Shown: positions 16,164 through 23,716 of the stretch, in pieces
Numbering within the stretch: the stretch's first letter is position 1
How the letters are laid out: every line of letters starts with the position of its first letter
From: Actinocrinis sp046724665
GTDB lineage: Bacteria > Actinomycetota > Actinomycetes > Streptomycetales > Catenulisporaceae
Assembly (NCBI GenBank): GCA_046724665.1
Contig: JBKOWZ010000204.1
Span: 1-27,070 of the forward strand
Reading direction: 5' to 3'
Length of the DNA: 27,070 nucleotides
Program-made: the position numbers and the translations under genes
Notes under the pieces: generated by a model
The model's input: the letters and a program-made list of their open reading frames with translations, nothing else
Database searches by the model: none
Told to the model about the DNA's origin: nothing

Positions 16164-18290
16164 TTAGCCCAGCCGGAGTCCGGTATGGCTCGCCAGGAAG
16201 CCCAGGGTGTCCGTGAGCAGATCCACCCGGCGTGAGACGGCGCGGGTACTGTGCCCGACGCCGGTCTCCCGGCGCAGCAGGATCGGACGTTCGGCCGGAT
16301 CGCCGTTCGTGGCCCATTGGAGCGCGGCGCACAGCTTGCGTGCGTGCAGCGGATCGACCCGGGTGTCGCCCTCGAAGACGGTGAACAGCACGGCCGGGTA
16401 CTCGGCGCCCTCGCGCACGTTGTGCACAGGCGAGTACGCGAGCAGGGTGGCCAGCTGGTCAGGGTCGTCGGCGGTGCCGTACTCCACGTGCCAGGTCTGA
16501 CCCAGCCCGAACCGCTCATAACGCACCATGTCGAGCAGCGGCGCGCTGCACACGACCGCGCGGTAGAGATCGGGGCGCTGAGTCAGCGCGGCGCCGACCA
16601 GTAGTCCGCCGTTCGAGCCGCCGCTGATCGCGAGCTGGCGCGCGGTGGTCCAGCCGTGGTCGAGCAGGTACTGCGCGGCCGCGTGGAAGTCGTCGAACAC
16701 GTTCTGCTTGTTGGCGAAGGTCCCGGCGCGGTGCCACTCCTCGCCCTCTTCGCCGCCGCCGCGCAGGTTGGCGGTCGCATACACTCCACCGGCCTCGATC
16801 CAGGCCAGCGTCGAGACGCCGTACTCCGGCGGCAGGCTGATGTTGAAGCCGCCGTAGCCGTAGAGGATCGTCGGGTGCGGCTGTTGCGGGGCCTCGTCCA
16901 GCTCACCGGAAGTGATGAACATACGAACGGTCGTGCCGTCCTTCGACGTGTACTCGACCTGACGCGTGTACACCGTCGGCGTCGTGGGCTTGCCCGGCGT
17001 GTCCGCCCAGAGCGTCGTCTCTCCGGTGCGGCCGTCGTAGCGGTAGACGCGTGGGGGCGTACCGAAGTCGGTGTAGAGGAACCACGCCTCGTGACCGCCA
17101 TCGCGCCGAGAGGTCAAGCCGGTGACGGTGCCCACAGACGGCAGCGGCACGTTACCGCGCAGCTCACCGGTTACCGCGTCGTGCACGGTGATCTCGCTGA
17201 TCGCGTGCCGGATACGCGTGACGAGCAGCAGCGGCCGGTCCAACTCGGAGCCGTCGAGCAGTGTGAAGTCCTCGATGACCGCGTCCGGATCCTCGGCGAT
17301 CAGCTCGCGCCAGGCATCGGGTGTCGGGTCATCGGTCGAGGCGACGCATATCCGGACCCGCGGCGCGTCGAGCGTGGTGAGGATGAGTGCCTGCCCGGCC
17401 AGCGGGCTGTCGGCGCGTGGCAGGGCGAGGTAGGTCAGCGCGTCGAGGCCGACTTGCACCGGCTTGAGCGGCGGCGCGGTCGGGTCGGCTCCCGACAGGT
17501 CGGCGAGGTACAGGTCGTTACGCGGCTCGGTGCCTTCGTTGGTGGAGATCTGGAGCCAGCGGCCGTCCGCCGACATCGACGCGAAGTGATAGTCGGTCAT
17601 CCTGGCGTTGTCGCCGAAGATGACCACGTCGTGATCCGGATTCGTGCCGAGGCGGTGCAGGTAGACGCGCCGGTGGAACTGCCTCTGGTCCGGCGGCAGG
17701 AGTTCGGGCGCGAGCCGGCGGGTGTAGTAGTAGCCGCTCTCGTCGTTAAGCCAGGCGACCTGCATGTAACGCGTCCGGTCGATCGGGCCGTCAACGACCT
17801 CCCCGGTCGCCACGTTCATCACGCGCAGTACGGACTCCTCGGTACCGCCCTCGGAGATCTGGTACGACAGCAGCCGCCCGGACGGCGACGCGCTCCAGTC
17901 GTCCAGGGTGGTCGTCCCGTCCGGGTTCAGGGCGATCGGGTCGATGAGTATCCGTTCCTCGCCGCTCTCGTCCACGGTGAGCAGCACCGGGTGCTCCTGC
18001 TCGGGCAGGCGCCGGGTCAGGAAGCAGCGCCCGCCCCGCCAGACCGGCGGGCTGACCGCGCCGGTGGCGCTCAGTTCGGCGATGCGTACGCGCAGCCGGT
18101 CGAGGCCCGGCCAGGTGGCGCGAGCCTGGCTGAACAGCGCGTCCTGCTGCGCGCTCCACGCCTCGGTCGCGGCCGACGCCGCGTTCTCCAGCCAGCGGTA
18201 CGGGTCGCTGATGGTCAGTCCGTGGATGTTCTCGACGATGTCGGCGCGAGGAGCGATCGGGTACCCGGCGTCCGGGCGGGGACTGGTCAT
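16164..18290 (-). CDS. Prolyl oligopeptidase family serine peptidase (S9A)
   Basis: This 708-residue enzyme cleaves short peptides after proline. There is no signal peptide, so it is probably cytoplasmic. The N-terminus ENIHGLTISDPYRWLEN is the family hallmark. A beta-propeller covers about 75-420, followed by the alpha/beta hydrolase domain. The catalytic triad is visible: S559 in SGGSNGGLLVG, D642 in FEGDTRVDPLHARK and H680 in GVGHSTRAVS. Length is normal for the family. ATG at 18290 has no properly spaced ribosome site (GAGG abuts it) but lies six bases after TAACGT, fitting leaderless translation. It is divergent from the LytR-CpsA-Psr gene (140 bases). Confidence 0.93.
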   Translation of the reverse strand: MTSPRPDAGYPIAPRADIVENIHGLTISDPYRWLENAASAATEAWSAQQDALFSQARATWPGLDRLRVRIAELSATGAVSPPVWRGGRCFLTRRLPEQEHPVLLTVDESGEERILIDPIALNPDGTTTLDDWSASPSGRLLSYQISEGGTEESVLRVMNVATGEVVDGPIDRTRYMQVAWLNDESGYYYTRRLAPELLPPDQRQFHRRVYLHRLGTNPDHDVVIFGDNARMTDYHFASMSADGRWLQISTNEGTEPRNDLYLADLSGADPTAPPLKPVQVGLDALTYLALPRADSPLAGQALILTTLDAPRVRICVASTDDPTPDAWRELIAEDPDAVIEDFTLLDGSELDRPLLLVTRIRHAISEITVHDAVTGELRGNVPLPSVGTVTGLTSRRDGGHEAWFLYTDFGTPPRVYRYDGRTGETTLWADTPGKPTTPTVYTRQVEYTSKDGTTVRMFITSGELDEAPQQPHPTILYGYGGFNISLPPEYGVSTLAWIEAGGVYATANLRGGGEEGEEWHRAGTFANKQNVFDDFHAAAQYLLDHGWTTARQLAISGGSNGGLLVGAALTQRPDLYRAVVCSAPLLDMVRYERFGLGQTWHVEYGTADDPDQLATLLAYSPVHNVREGAEYPAVLFTVFEGDTRVDPLHARKLCAALQWATNGDPAERPILLRRETGVGHSTRAVSRRVDLLTDTLGFLASHTGLRLG

Positions 18291-18296
18291 CCTCGC

Positions 18297-18302
18297 ACGT
18301 TA
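18297..18302 (-). promoter_or_regulatory. -10 element predicting leaderless prolyl oligopeptidase mRNA
   Basis: On the minus strand TAACGT is followed by GCGAGG and then ATG, so the start codon would be the first transcribed codon. It matches TAnnnT with the same six-base spacing seen at tetR, glnE and the phosphoribosyltransferase gene. Confidence 0.5.
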
Positions 18303-18406
18303 TCAACCCTCGATCGGTTACGGCATAGGAGTCGGATCGAGTGGTGCGCGTCGGCCGAACGAGTGAGGCGGCGCCGTGGCGTCGGGGCACCGCCCGGACC
18401 GCTTTC

Positions 18407-18412
18407 TAGGAT
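18407..18412 (+). promoter_or_regulatory. Candidate -10 element of the LytR-CpsA-Psr gene
   Basis: TAGGAT (TAnnnT) would start transcription near 18419, leaving a 12-base leader that contains AGGAG just before the TTG start at 18431. No clear -35 element is seen. Confidence 0.35.
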
Positions 18413-18430
18413 CAACGCACCAGGAGATCA

Positions 18431-19735
18431 TTGGGTGCGCACAACGGGAGACGCGGCTTGGACCGGCGCGATGGGCACGTTGAGCGCGGCGGATACCCGC
18501 GGCCGACCCGGCTCCGGCTCACCCGCCGCGCCCGGCTCCTCGGCCGCACGCTGTTCGGCGCCGCATCCGCGCTGGTGCTCTTCGCCGCCGGGGCCGGCTG
18601 GTATCTGCACTCCTCGGTGCTCGGCGGGCTGGCCAGTTCGCACGCGCTGGCCGGCCTCGGCGGCGCGAGCCGTCCCGGCGGCGACGTCAACATCCTGCTG
18701 ATGGGGCTGGACTCGCGGCGGGACAACCAGGGCGGCGACCTGTCGCCCGCGATCCTGCGGCAGTTGCACGCCGGCAGCTCCAGCGACATCGGCGGATATA
18801 ACACTAATACGCTGATTCTGCTGCATGTTCCGGCGGACGGCTCGCGCGCCATGGCCCTGTCCATTCCGCGCGACGACTACGTTGACCTGCCCGAGGGCCT
18901 CGGCCAGCACAAGGTCAAGGAGGCGTACGGACGCGCCAAGGCGAACGCCGAGAGCATCGCGCGCTCGGCCGGGACCGGCGACCGCGCCGTCCTCGAGCAG
19001 CTGGGCCGCGAGGCGGGGCGGCACGCCGCGATCGACGCCGTGCAGCAGCTGCTCGGTGTCTCGGTGGACCACTTCGCGGAGGTCAACCTGGCCGGGTTCT
19101 ACGACCTGGCCAACGCGCTCGGCGGCGTGCAGGTGTGCCTGCGCGAGCCGGTGCGCGACTGGTACTCCGGCGCCGACTTCCCGGCCGGCGTGCAGACCCT
19201 GGACGGCGCGCAGGCGCTCGCCTTCGTCCGACAGCGCCACGGCCTGACGAACGGCGACCTCGACCGAACGCACCGTCAGCAGGCGTTCCTCGCCTCGGCG
19301 ATGCACAAGCTGCGCGAGGCCGGCGTGCTCAACGACCTCGGGAAGGTCGGCGCGCTGCTCGACGTCGCGCGTAAGGACATCGTCATCGACTCAGGCTTCG
19401 ACCTGCTGTCCTTCGCGCGTCAGGCCGGCGCGGTCACCTCAGGCAACGTCACCTTCTACACGCTGCCGATCCAGGGGTTCGCCACCAGGGACGGCGAGTC
19501 GGTCAATCTCATCGATCCGATGCAGGTGCGCACGGTCGCGCGGCGGCTGTTGGCGGGGGAGAGCGCCGAGGTCGCCAGCACGGTTTCGGCCACGAGCGCA
19601 AGTCCGGGCCCGGCGATCCCGCAGGCAGACGCCGAAGTCGCGACCCCTAGCGCTACGCCGACGCTGAAGAGGACTGCGCCGCCGACTCACGTGCCGACGG
19701 TTACCGCACCGCCTGGCGTTCCGTGCGTCAACTGA
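18431..19735 (+). CDS. LytR-CpsA-Psr (LCP) family cell-wall ligase
   Basis: This is a 434-residue membrane-anchored LCP protein; the family attaches teichoic acids, arabinogalactan or other glycopolymers to peptidoglycan. TTG at 18431 is preferred because AGGAG lies four bases upstream; no ATG or GTG in frame fits better. A basic cytoplasmic lead (1-37) is followed by one membrane span (about 38-58). The extracellular LCP domain has NILLMGLDSR (88-97), NTNTLILLHVPADG, ALSIPRDDYVDLP and DLDRTHRQQAFL with the conserved Asp/Arg residues that bind polyprenyl pyrophosphate. The C-terminal 50 residues are Ser/Thr/Pro/Ala-rich. Its 3' end overlaps the convergent membrane-protein gene by eight bases. 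The polymer it transfers is unknown. Confidence 0.9.
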   Translation: MGAHNGRRGLDRRDGHVERGGYPRPTRLRLTRRARLLGRTLFGAASALVLFAAGAGWYLHSSVLGGLASSHALAGLGGASRPGGDVNILLMGLDSRRDNQGGDLSPAILRQLHAGSSSDIGGYNTNTLILLHVPADGSRAMALSIPRDDYVDLPEGLGQHKVKEAYGRAKANAESIARSAGTGDRAVLEQLGREAGRHAAIDAVQQLLGVSVDHFAEVNLAGFYDLANALGGVQVCLREPVRDWYSGADFPAGVQTLDGAQALAFVRQRHGLTNGDLDRTHRQQAFLASAMHKLREAGVLNDLGKVGALLDVARKDIVIDSGFDLLSFARQAGAVTSGNVTFYTLPIQGFATRDGESVNLIDPMQVRTVARRLLAGESAEVASTVSATSASPGPAIPQADAEVATPSATPTLKRTAPPTHVPTVTAPPGVPCVN

Positions 19736-20849
19736 CGTTGACCTTCTTCGGCTCCAGGCCGCGGGTCGGCTTGCGGTCGCGCGGAGTATGCACCTTGACG
19801 GTCTGGCCGGGTGTCCGGCGCGGTCCCGACCAGGGCGCCGGAACGGCGTCGATCAGGTACGCCAGCGCGTACGCGGTGGACTCGTAGTTGATCCGCCAGC
19901 CGCGGAAGTGCGGCCACGCCTCCTCAGGCGTGCGTTCGATCGGGTAGCCGGCGTAACGCAGCATATCGACGCCCTGAGAGAACTCTTCGTACGTCAACTC
20001 GATGTCGTCATCGGGATCAGGGTCGGCGTTGTACGGTATGCCCTCCGATCGGGCGATGTCGCGCAGGCAGGTGAAGCCGCCGCGCAGACCGACCCGGATG
20101 ATGCCGCTCGCCGGGGTGGCCGGGTTGAGGGCGAGTTCCATCGCCCCGGCGTCCATCACCGCGAGCAGCCCGATCAGCCAGTTCCGGTACGGCTGCGGCG
20201 AGCGGAAGTGGATCAGCACCGGATAGCTGGTGTGGCTCTCCGAGATCTCCGCCGCCCAACGCTCCCAGCCGCGATACAGGTCCGGCAGGCTGGTCAGCAG
20301 CCCGGCCACCTGCACGTGCCGAAACAGGATCTCCGGGCCCCAGGCGGGGACACCGGCGCGTGCCTGAAGCAGCGTCACCTCGGTCTCCCGGCGTGAGTAC
20401 GCGGTGTACAGCGCGGGCAGATAGCCGACCTGGAGGCCGATCGTCACCGGTCCGGTCGCCGCGGCGCAGAAGTCGAGGAAGGTGAGCCGGTCGCGGTCGG
20501 TCGAGGCGAAGCCGAGGGTGAGCAGCGAGGAGCCGGACTCGCGCAGCGCCAGGTCGAAGCCCAGCCCGCTGGCCCCGTCCAGCAGCAGCGCGTAGGCGAG
20601 CAGGAACAGGACGAGCCAGCTGATCAGCGTGACCAGGATGGCCGTCGGCGCGGCCCAGGCCAGCACTCGGTCCTTGGTCTCGTAGGACTTGCAGCGGTCG
20701 GCCACGTACTGGAACGGCCAGCGCACCGCGTTGTGCATCGCCCGGGCGTAGATCGACTTGAGCCCGCGCGGCACCACCAGGCTCACCAGCACTGACAGCC
20801 AAGTGGCGGCCAGCATGGCCGCGCCGAGCGCCAGCTCTAAGATCTTCAT
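19728..20849 (-). CDS. Channel-like integral membrane protein of unknown function
   Basis: This 373-residue protein has three clear hydrophobic spans (about 5-27, 67-90 and 126-151) and a long soluble C-terminal part. Between spans 2 and 3 the segment ESGSSLLTLGFAST (104-117) is placed like the pore helix and filter of two-span ion channels, where potassium channels have TVGYG; the glycine/tyrosine filter itself is not conserved. The C-terminal region has an acidic stretch (PDPDDDIELTYEEF) and ends in a basic, Pro-rich tail. No named family is recognised with certainty; a homologous actinobacterial membrane family probably exists. ATG at 20849 lacks a ribosome site. The gene is divergent from the amidohydrolase and overlaps the LCP gene tail to tail. 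Confidence 0.75.
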   Translation of the reverse strand: MKILELALGAAMLAATWLSVLVSLVVPRGLKSIYARAMHNAVRWPFQYVADRCKSYETKDRVLAWAAPTAILVTLISWLVLFLLAYALLLDGASGLGFDLALRESGSSLLTLGFASTDRDRLTFLDFCAAATGPVTIGLQVGYLPALYTAYSRRETEVTLLQARAGVPAWGPEILFRHVQVAGLLTSLPDLYRGWERWAAEISESHTSYPVLIHFRSPQPYRNWLIGLLAVMDAGAMELALNPATPASGIIRVGLRGGFTCLRDIARSEGIPYNADPDPDDDIELTYEEFSQGVDMLRYAGYPIERTPEEAWPHFRGWRINYESTAYALAYLIDAVPAPWSGPRRTPGQTVKVHTPRDRKPTRGLEPKKVNVS

Positions 20850-20937
20850 GCGTTACATTCTGTCGTTACGCGGCCAAGTCGTGCCCGTGGGATCCATGGG
20901 ATGCTCGGCCGCATGACCGAATCAAGGTGCCGCGTCG

Positions 20938-22602
20938 ATGCGTGAGGTCGCCGACCTGGTCCTTATCGGAGGGCCTTGCTACACATCCGACGCCGCGCGC
21001 TCGTGGACATCGGGCCTCGCGGTGCACGAGGGCGTCATCACAGCCCTCGGCGAGCGTGCGGCACGTGACGCGATCGGCCCACGTACGCGTGTCGTGGACC
21101 TCACCGGCAGGCTGGCGTTGCCGGGCTTCATCGACGCGCACGTGCACCCGGTGTTCGGCGGCGCGGAACGCTTGCGCTGCGATCTGACCGGATCGCACGA
21201 CGCACAGGACGCGGTGGCGCGCGTCGCCGCGTACGCCGCCGCGAATCCGCAACTGCCGTGGATCGTCGGCGGCGGCTGGTCGATGGACCAGTTCCCGGGC
21301 GGCGCCCCGAGCCGCGCCCTGCTCGACGTGGTGGTGCCGGACCGTCCGGTCTTCCTGCTCAACCGCGACCATCACGACGCCTGGGCGAACAGCCTCGCGC
21401 TGCGCCTCGCCGGAGTGGACCGCGACACGCCCGATCCGGTCGGCGGCCGCATCGCCCGCGAACCCGGCGGCGAGCCGTCCGGGGCGCTGCACGAGGAGGC
21501 CGCGAACCTGGTCGGCCGCCATGCTCCCCGGCTCAGCGAGGACGACTACCTCGCCGCGCTGCTCGAAGGACAGCGCTACCTGCACTCGTTCGGCGTAACC
21601 GGTTGGCAGGACGCGATCGTCGGCGGCTACTTGGGCTACGACGACATTCTGCCCGCGTACCTGCGCGCGGCGCGGGAGGGGCTGCTCACTGGGCACATCA
21701 GCGCAGCGCTGTGGTGGGACCGCAACCGCGGCCTGGAGCAGATCGCCGACCTGGTCGAGCGCCGCGCAGCCGCGTCGGAGACGGCGGCTGCCAACGGACA
21801 CGGCGGCTTCACGGCCGGAACCATCAAGATCATGCAGGACGGGATCTGCGAGAACCTGACCGCCGCGATGCTCACGCCCTACCTCGACGAGTCCGGTCGC
21901 CCCACCGGCGAGCACGGGCACAGCTATCTCGACGCCGCGCTGCTGGCCGAGGCGGTCACCAGTCTCGACGCGCTCGGCTTCCAGGTCCACGTGCACGCGA
22001 TCGGCGACCGCGGCGTGCGCGAGGCGCTCGACGCCTTCGCCGTGGCCCGGACGGTCAACGGCCCGACCGGCAACCGGCACCACATCGCGCACATTCAGGT
22101 GGTGGACCCGCTGGACATCCCGCGTTTCCGCGAACTCGACGTCACCGCGAACATGCAGGCGCTGTGGGCCGCCGAGGACGAGCAGATGCGCACGCTCAAC
22201 GAGCCGATCCTCGGCGCGCTGCGCTACGGCCGCCAGTACCCGTTCGAGGCGTTGCGGCGCAGCGGCGCCACGCTGGCGGCGGGCAGCGACTGGCCGGTAT
22301 CGACCCCTGATCCGTTGCAGGCCGTGCACGTCGCGGTCAACCGGACCGTGCCCGGCGCCGCGCCCGGCACGCCGCCGTTCCTGCCGCAGCAGGCGCTCAC
22401 GCTCGGCGACGCGCTGGCCGCCTACACCATCGGCTCCGCGTGGGTGTGCCGGGCCGAGACGCGCGCCGGTTCGCTGGAGGCGGGCAAGCGTGCCGACATC
22501 GCAGTGCTCGACCGCGACGTGTTCGGCGCGCCGCCGGAGGGGATCGCCGAGGCGCGCTGCGCGCTGACCGTGGTGGCCGGAACCGTGGTCTACGAAGCCT
22601 GA
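20938..22602 (+). CDS. Metal-dependent amidohydrolase, YtcJ-like
   Basis: This 554-residue amidohydrolase superfamily member resembles the YtcJ/AepA group. ATG at 20938 has AAGGTG nine bases upstream. Motifs are RLALPGFIDAHVHPVFGG with the HxH metal pair, WIVGGGWSMDQFPGG, RPVFLLNRDHHDAWANSLAL, the lysine-containing GTIKIMQDG, FQVHVHAIGDRGVREALDA with two further histidines, HHIAHIQVVDP, and ATLAAGSDWPVSTPDPLQAVHVAVNR with the catalytic Asp. The C-terminal beta-sandwich GSLEAGKRADIAVLDRDVF is typical. There is no signal peptide, so it is cytoplasmic. The substrate of this group is rarely known and cannot be predicted. It is followed after 181 bases by an esterase gene. Confidence 0.9.
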   Translation: MREVADLVLIGGPCYTSDAARSWTSGLAVHEGVITALGERAARDAIGPRTRVVDLTGRLALPGFIDAHVHPVFGGAERLRCDLTGSHDAQDAVARVAAYAAANPQLPWIVGGGWSMDQFPGGAPSRALLDVVVPDRPVFLLNRDHHDAWANSLALRLAGVDRDTPDPVGGRIAREPGGEPSGALHEEAANLVGRHAPRLSEDDYLAALLEGQRYLHSFGVTGWQDAIVGGYLGYDDILPAYLRAAREGLLTGHISAALWWDRNRGLEQIADLVERRAAASETAAANGHGGFTAGTIKIMQDGICENLTAAMLTPYLDESGRPTGEHGHSYLDAALLAEAVTSLDALGFQVHVHAIGDRGVREALDAFAVARTVNGPTGNRHHIAHIQVVDPLDIPRFRELDVTANMQALWAAEDEQMRTLNEPILGALRYGRQYPFEALRRSGATLAAGSDWPVSTPDPLQAVHVAVNRTVPGAAPGTPPFLPQQALTLGDALAAYTIGSAWVCRAETRAGSLEAGKRADIAVLDRDVFGAPPEGIAEARCALTVVAGTVVYEA

Positions 22603-22628
22603 CCGGTCAGTCGTACCCTGATCCGGTC
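22601..22628 (+). terminator. Hairpin overlapping the amidohydrolase stop
   Basis: GACCGGTCA (22601-22609) pairs with TGATCCGGTC (22619-22628) with one bulged T around a nine-base loop; TGACCGGTCA is also a 10-bp palindrome by itself. It begins at the stop codon. There is no T-run, so its strength as a terminator is uncertain. Confidence 0.35.
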
Positions 22629-22783
22629 ACGGTCAAGTACTCTGAATAACGCGTTTACCAGCAAAGATGTGCAATGTTCCGAAGGGCAAAATCTTCGCAT
22701 AGGTCATACTCGCCCTTTCCGTCGCGCCCTGCCGGGGTTACAGATGTGTTAGCTGCATCCACTCCCACACCCCGGAGGGAACC
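22629..22783 (+). promoter_or_regulatory. Upstream region of the secreted esterase
   Basis: This A/T-richer stretch lacks genes. It contains a CGAAG-N8-CTTCG inverted repeat (22680-22697) and a CATACT hexamer (22705-22710) that could be a -10 element. GGAGGGA (22774-22780) is the ribosome site of the TTG start at 22784. No -35 element is convincing. Confidence 0.3.
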
Positions 22784-23578
22784 TTGCGTCCGCGTCAGAT
22801 CCTTGTCGCGCTCACCGCCGCTGCCGCCACCGCGGCGGCGGTTCTGGCCGCCGCACCCGCGAGCGCGGCGACCGTCAACTACGTCGCCCTCGGCGACTCG
22901 TACGCCTCCGGCCTCGGCGCCGGAAGCTACGGCACAAGCGGTTCATGCTCCCGCAGTGCCAACGCGGCGGCCCAGCTGTGGGCCAACGCCAACCACCCGA
23001 CCTCCTTCGCCTTCGTCGCCTGCTCCGGCGCGACCACCAGCGACGTGCTGAACAGTCAGCTCGCCTCGGTCAACAGCGGCACCACCCTGGTCTCGCTGCT
23101 CATCGGCGGCAACGACGTCGGCTTCTCCAGCGTCATGATCGACTGCGTCGTGTGGGGGACCAGCACCTGCGTCAGCGACATCAACGCGGCCGAGGCCCAG
23201 GCCCAGTCGATCCTGCCCGGCCGCTATGACAACGTGCTGAACTCGATCAGGGCCAAGGCGCCCAACGCCAAGATCGTGTTCCTCGACTACCCGGACTTCT
23301 ACGACCTGAACGTCTCGTTCTGCGTCGGCCTCAGCAGCACCAGCCGGGCCAAGATCGACGAGGGCATCAACCTGCTCGACTCGCTGATCCAGCAGGCCGC
23401 CGCCCGGCACGGCGCGGTGTTCGCCGACGTGCGCTCGATCTTCACCAGCCATGAGCTGTGCGACGGCGCCGGCTGGCTCAACTCGGTGGACTGGGGCAAC
23501 CTCAGCGACTCCTACCACCCGACCGCGACCGGCCAGGGCAGCGGCTACTACCCGGTGCTCTCGGCGAAGGCCTCCTGA
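22784..23578 (+). CDS. Secreted SGNH/GDSL hydrolase (lipase/esterase)
   Basis: This exported 264-residue esterase starts at TTG 22784, fixed by GGAGGGA directly upstream. A Sec signal peptide (MRPRQILVAL, then an alanine-rich core) ends at ASA-AT near residue 29. SGNH block I is ALGDSYASG with the nucleophile S39, block III is GGND (108-111), and block V is SDSYHPTATGQ with H245. Six cysteines (55, 80, 121, 129, 180, 226) could form three disulfides, as in Streptomyces extracellular lipases of this family. It probably hydrolyses acyl esters outside the cell; the natural substrate is unknown. The gene is monocistronic, with a strong hairpin 38 bases past its stop. Confidence 0.93.
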   Translation: MRPRQILVALTAAAATAAAVLAAAPASAATVNYVALGDSYASGLGAGSYGTSGSCSRSANAAAQLWANANHPTSFAFVACSGATTSDVLNSQLASVNSGTTLVSLLIGGNDVGFSSVMIDCVVWGTSTCVSDINAAEAQAQSILPGRYDNVLNSIRAKAPNAKIVFLDYPDFYDLNVSFCVGLSSTSRAKIDEGINLLDSLIQQAAARHGAVFADVRSIFTSHELCDGAGWLNSVDWGNLSDSYHPTATGQGSGYYPVLSAKAS

Positions 23579-23616
23579 CCGGACCGGCCCCGCCCAGAGA
23601 GAACCCGGACAGAAAT

Positions 23617-23664
23617 GTGCTGGGGTTCCCTCGCCCGACGGATCGGGAGAGGGAACCCCAGCAC
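23617..23664. terminator. Long bidirectional terminator hairpin
   Basis: GTGCTGGGGTTCCCTC (23617-23632) and GAGGGAACCCCAGCAC (23649-23664) are perfect 16-base arms. After one mismatch the stem continues as CCCGA/TCGGG with a CGGA tetraloop, about 21 base pairs in all. It lies between the convergent esterase and exporter genes and is symmetric enough to act on both. Confidence 0.85.
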
Positions 23665-23716
23665 CCCCTGCTTGTCTTGTGCTTGTCTTACTGCCGCGTC
23701 GCCGCGGTCACCGCCG

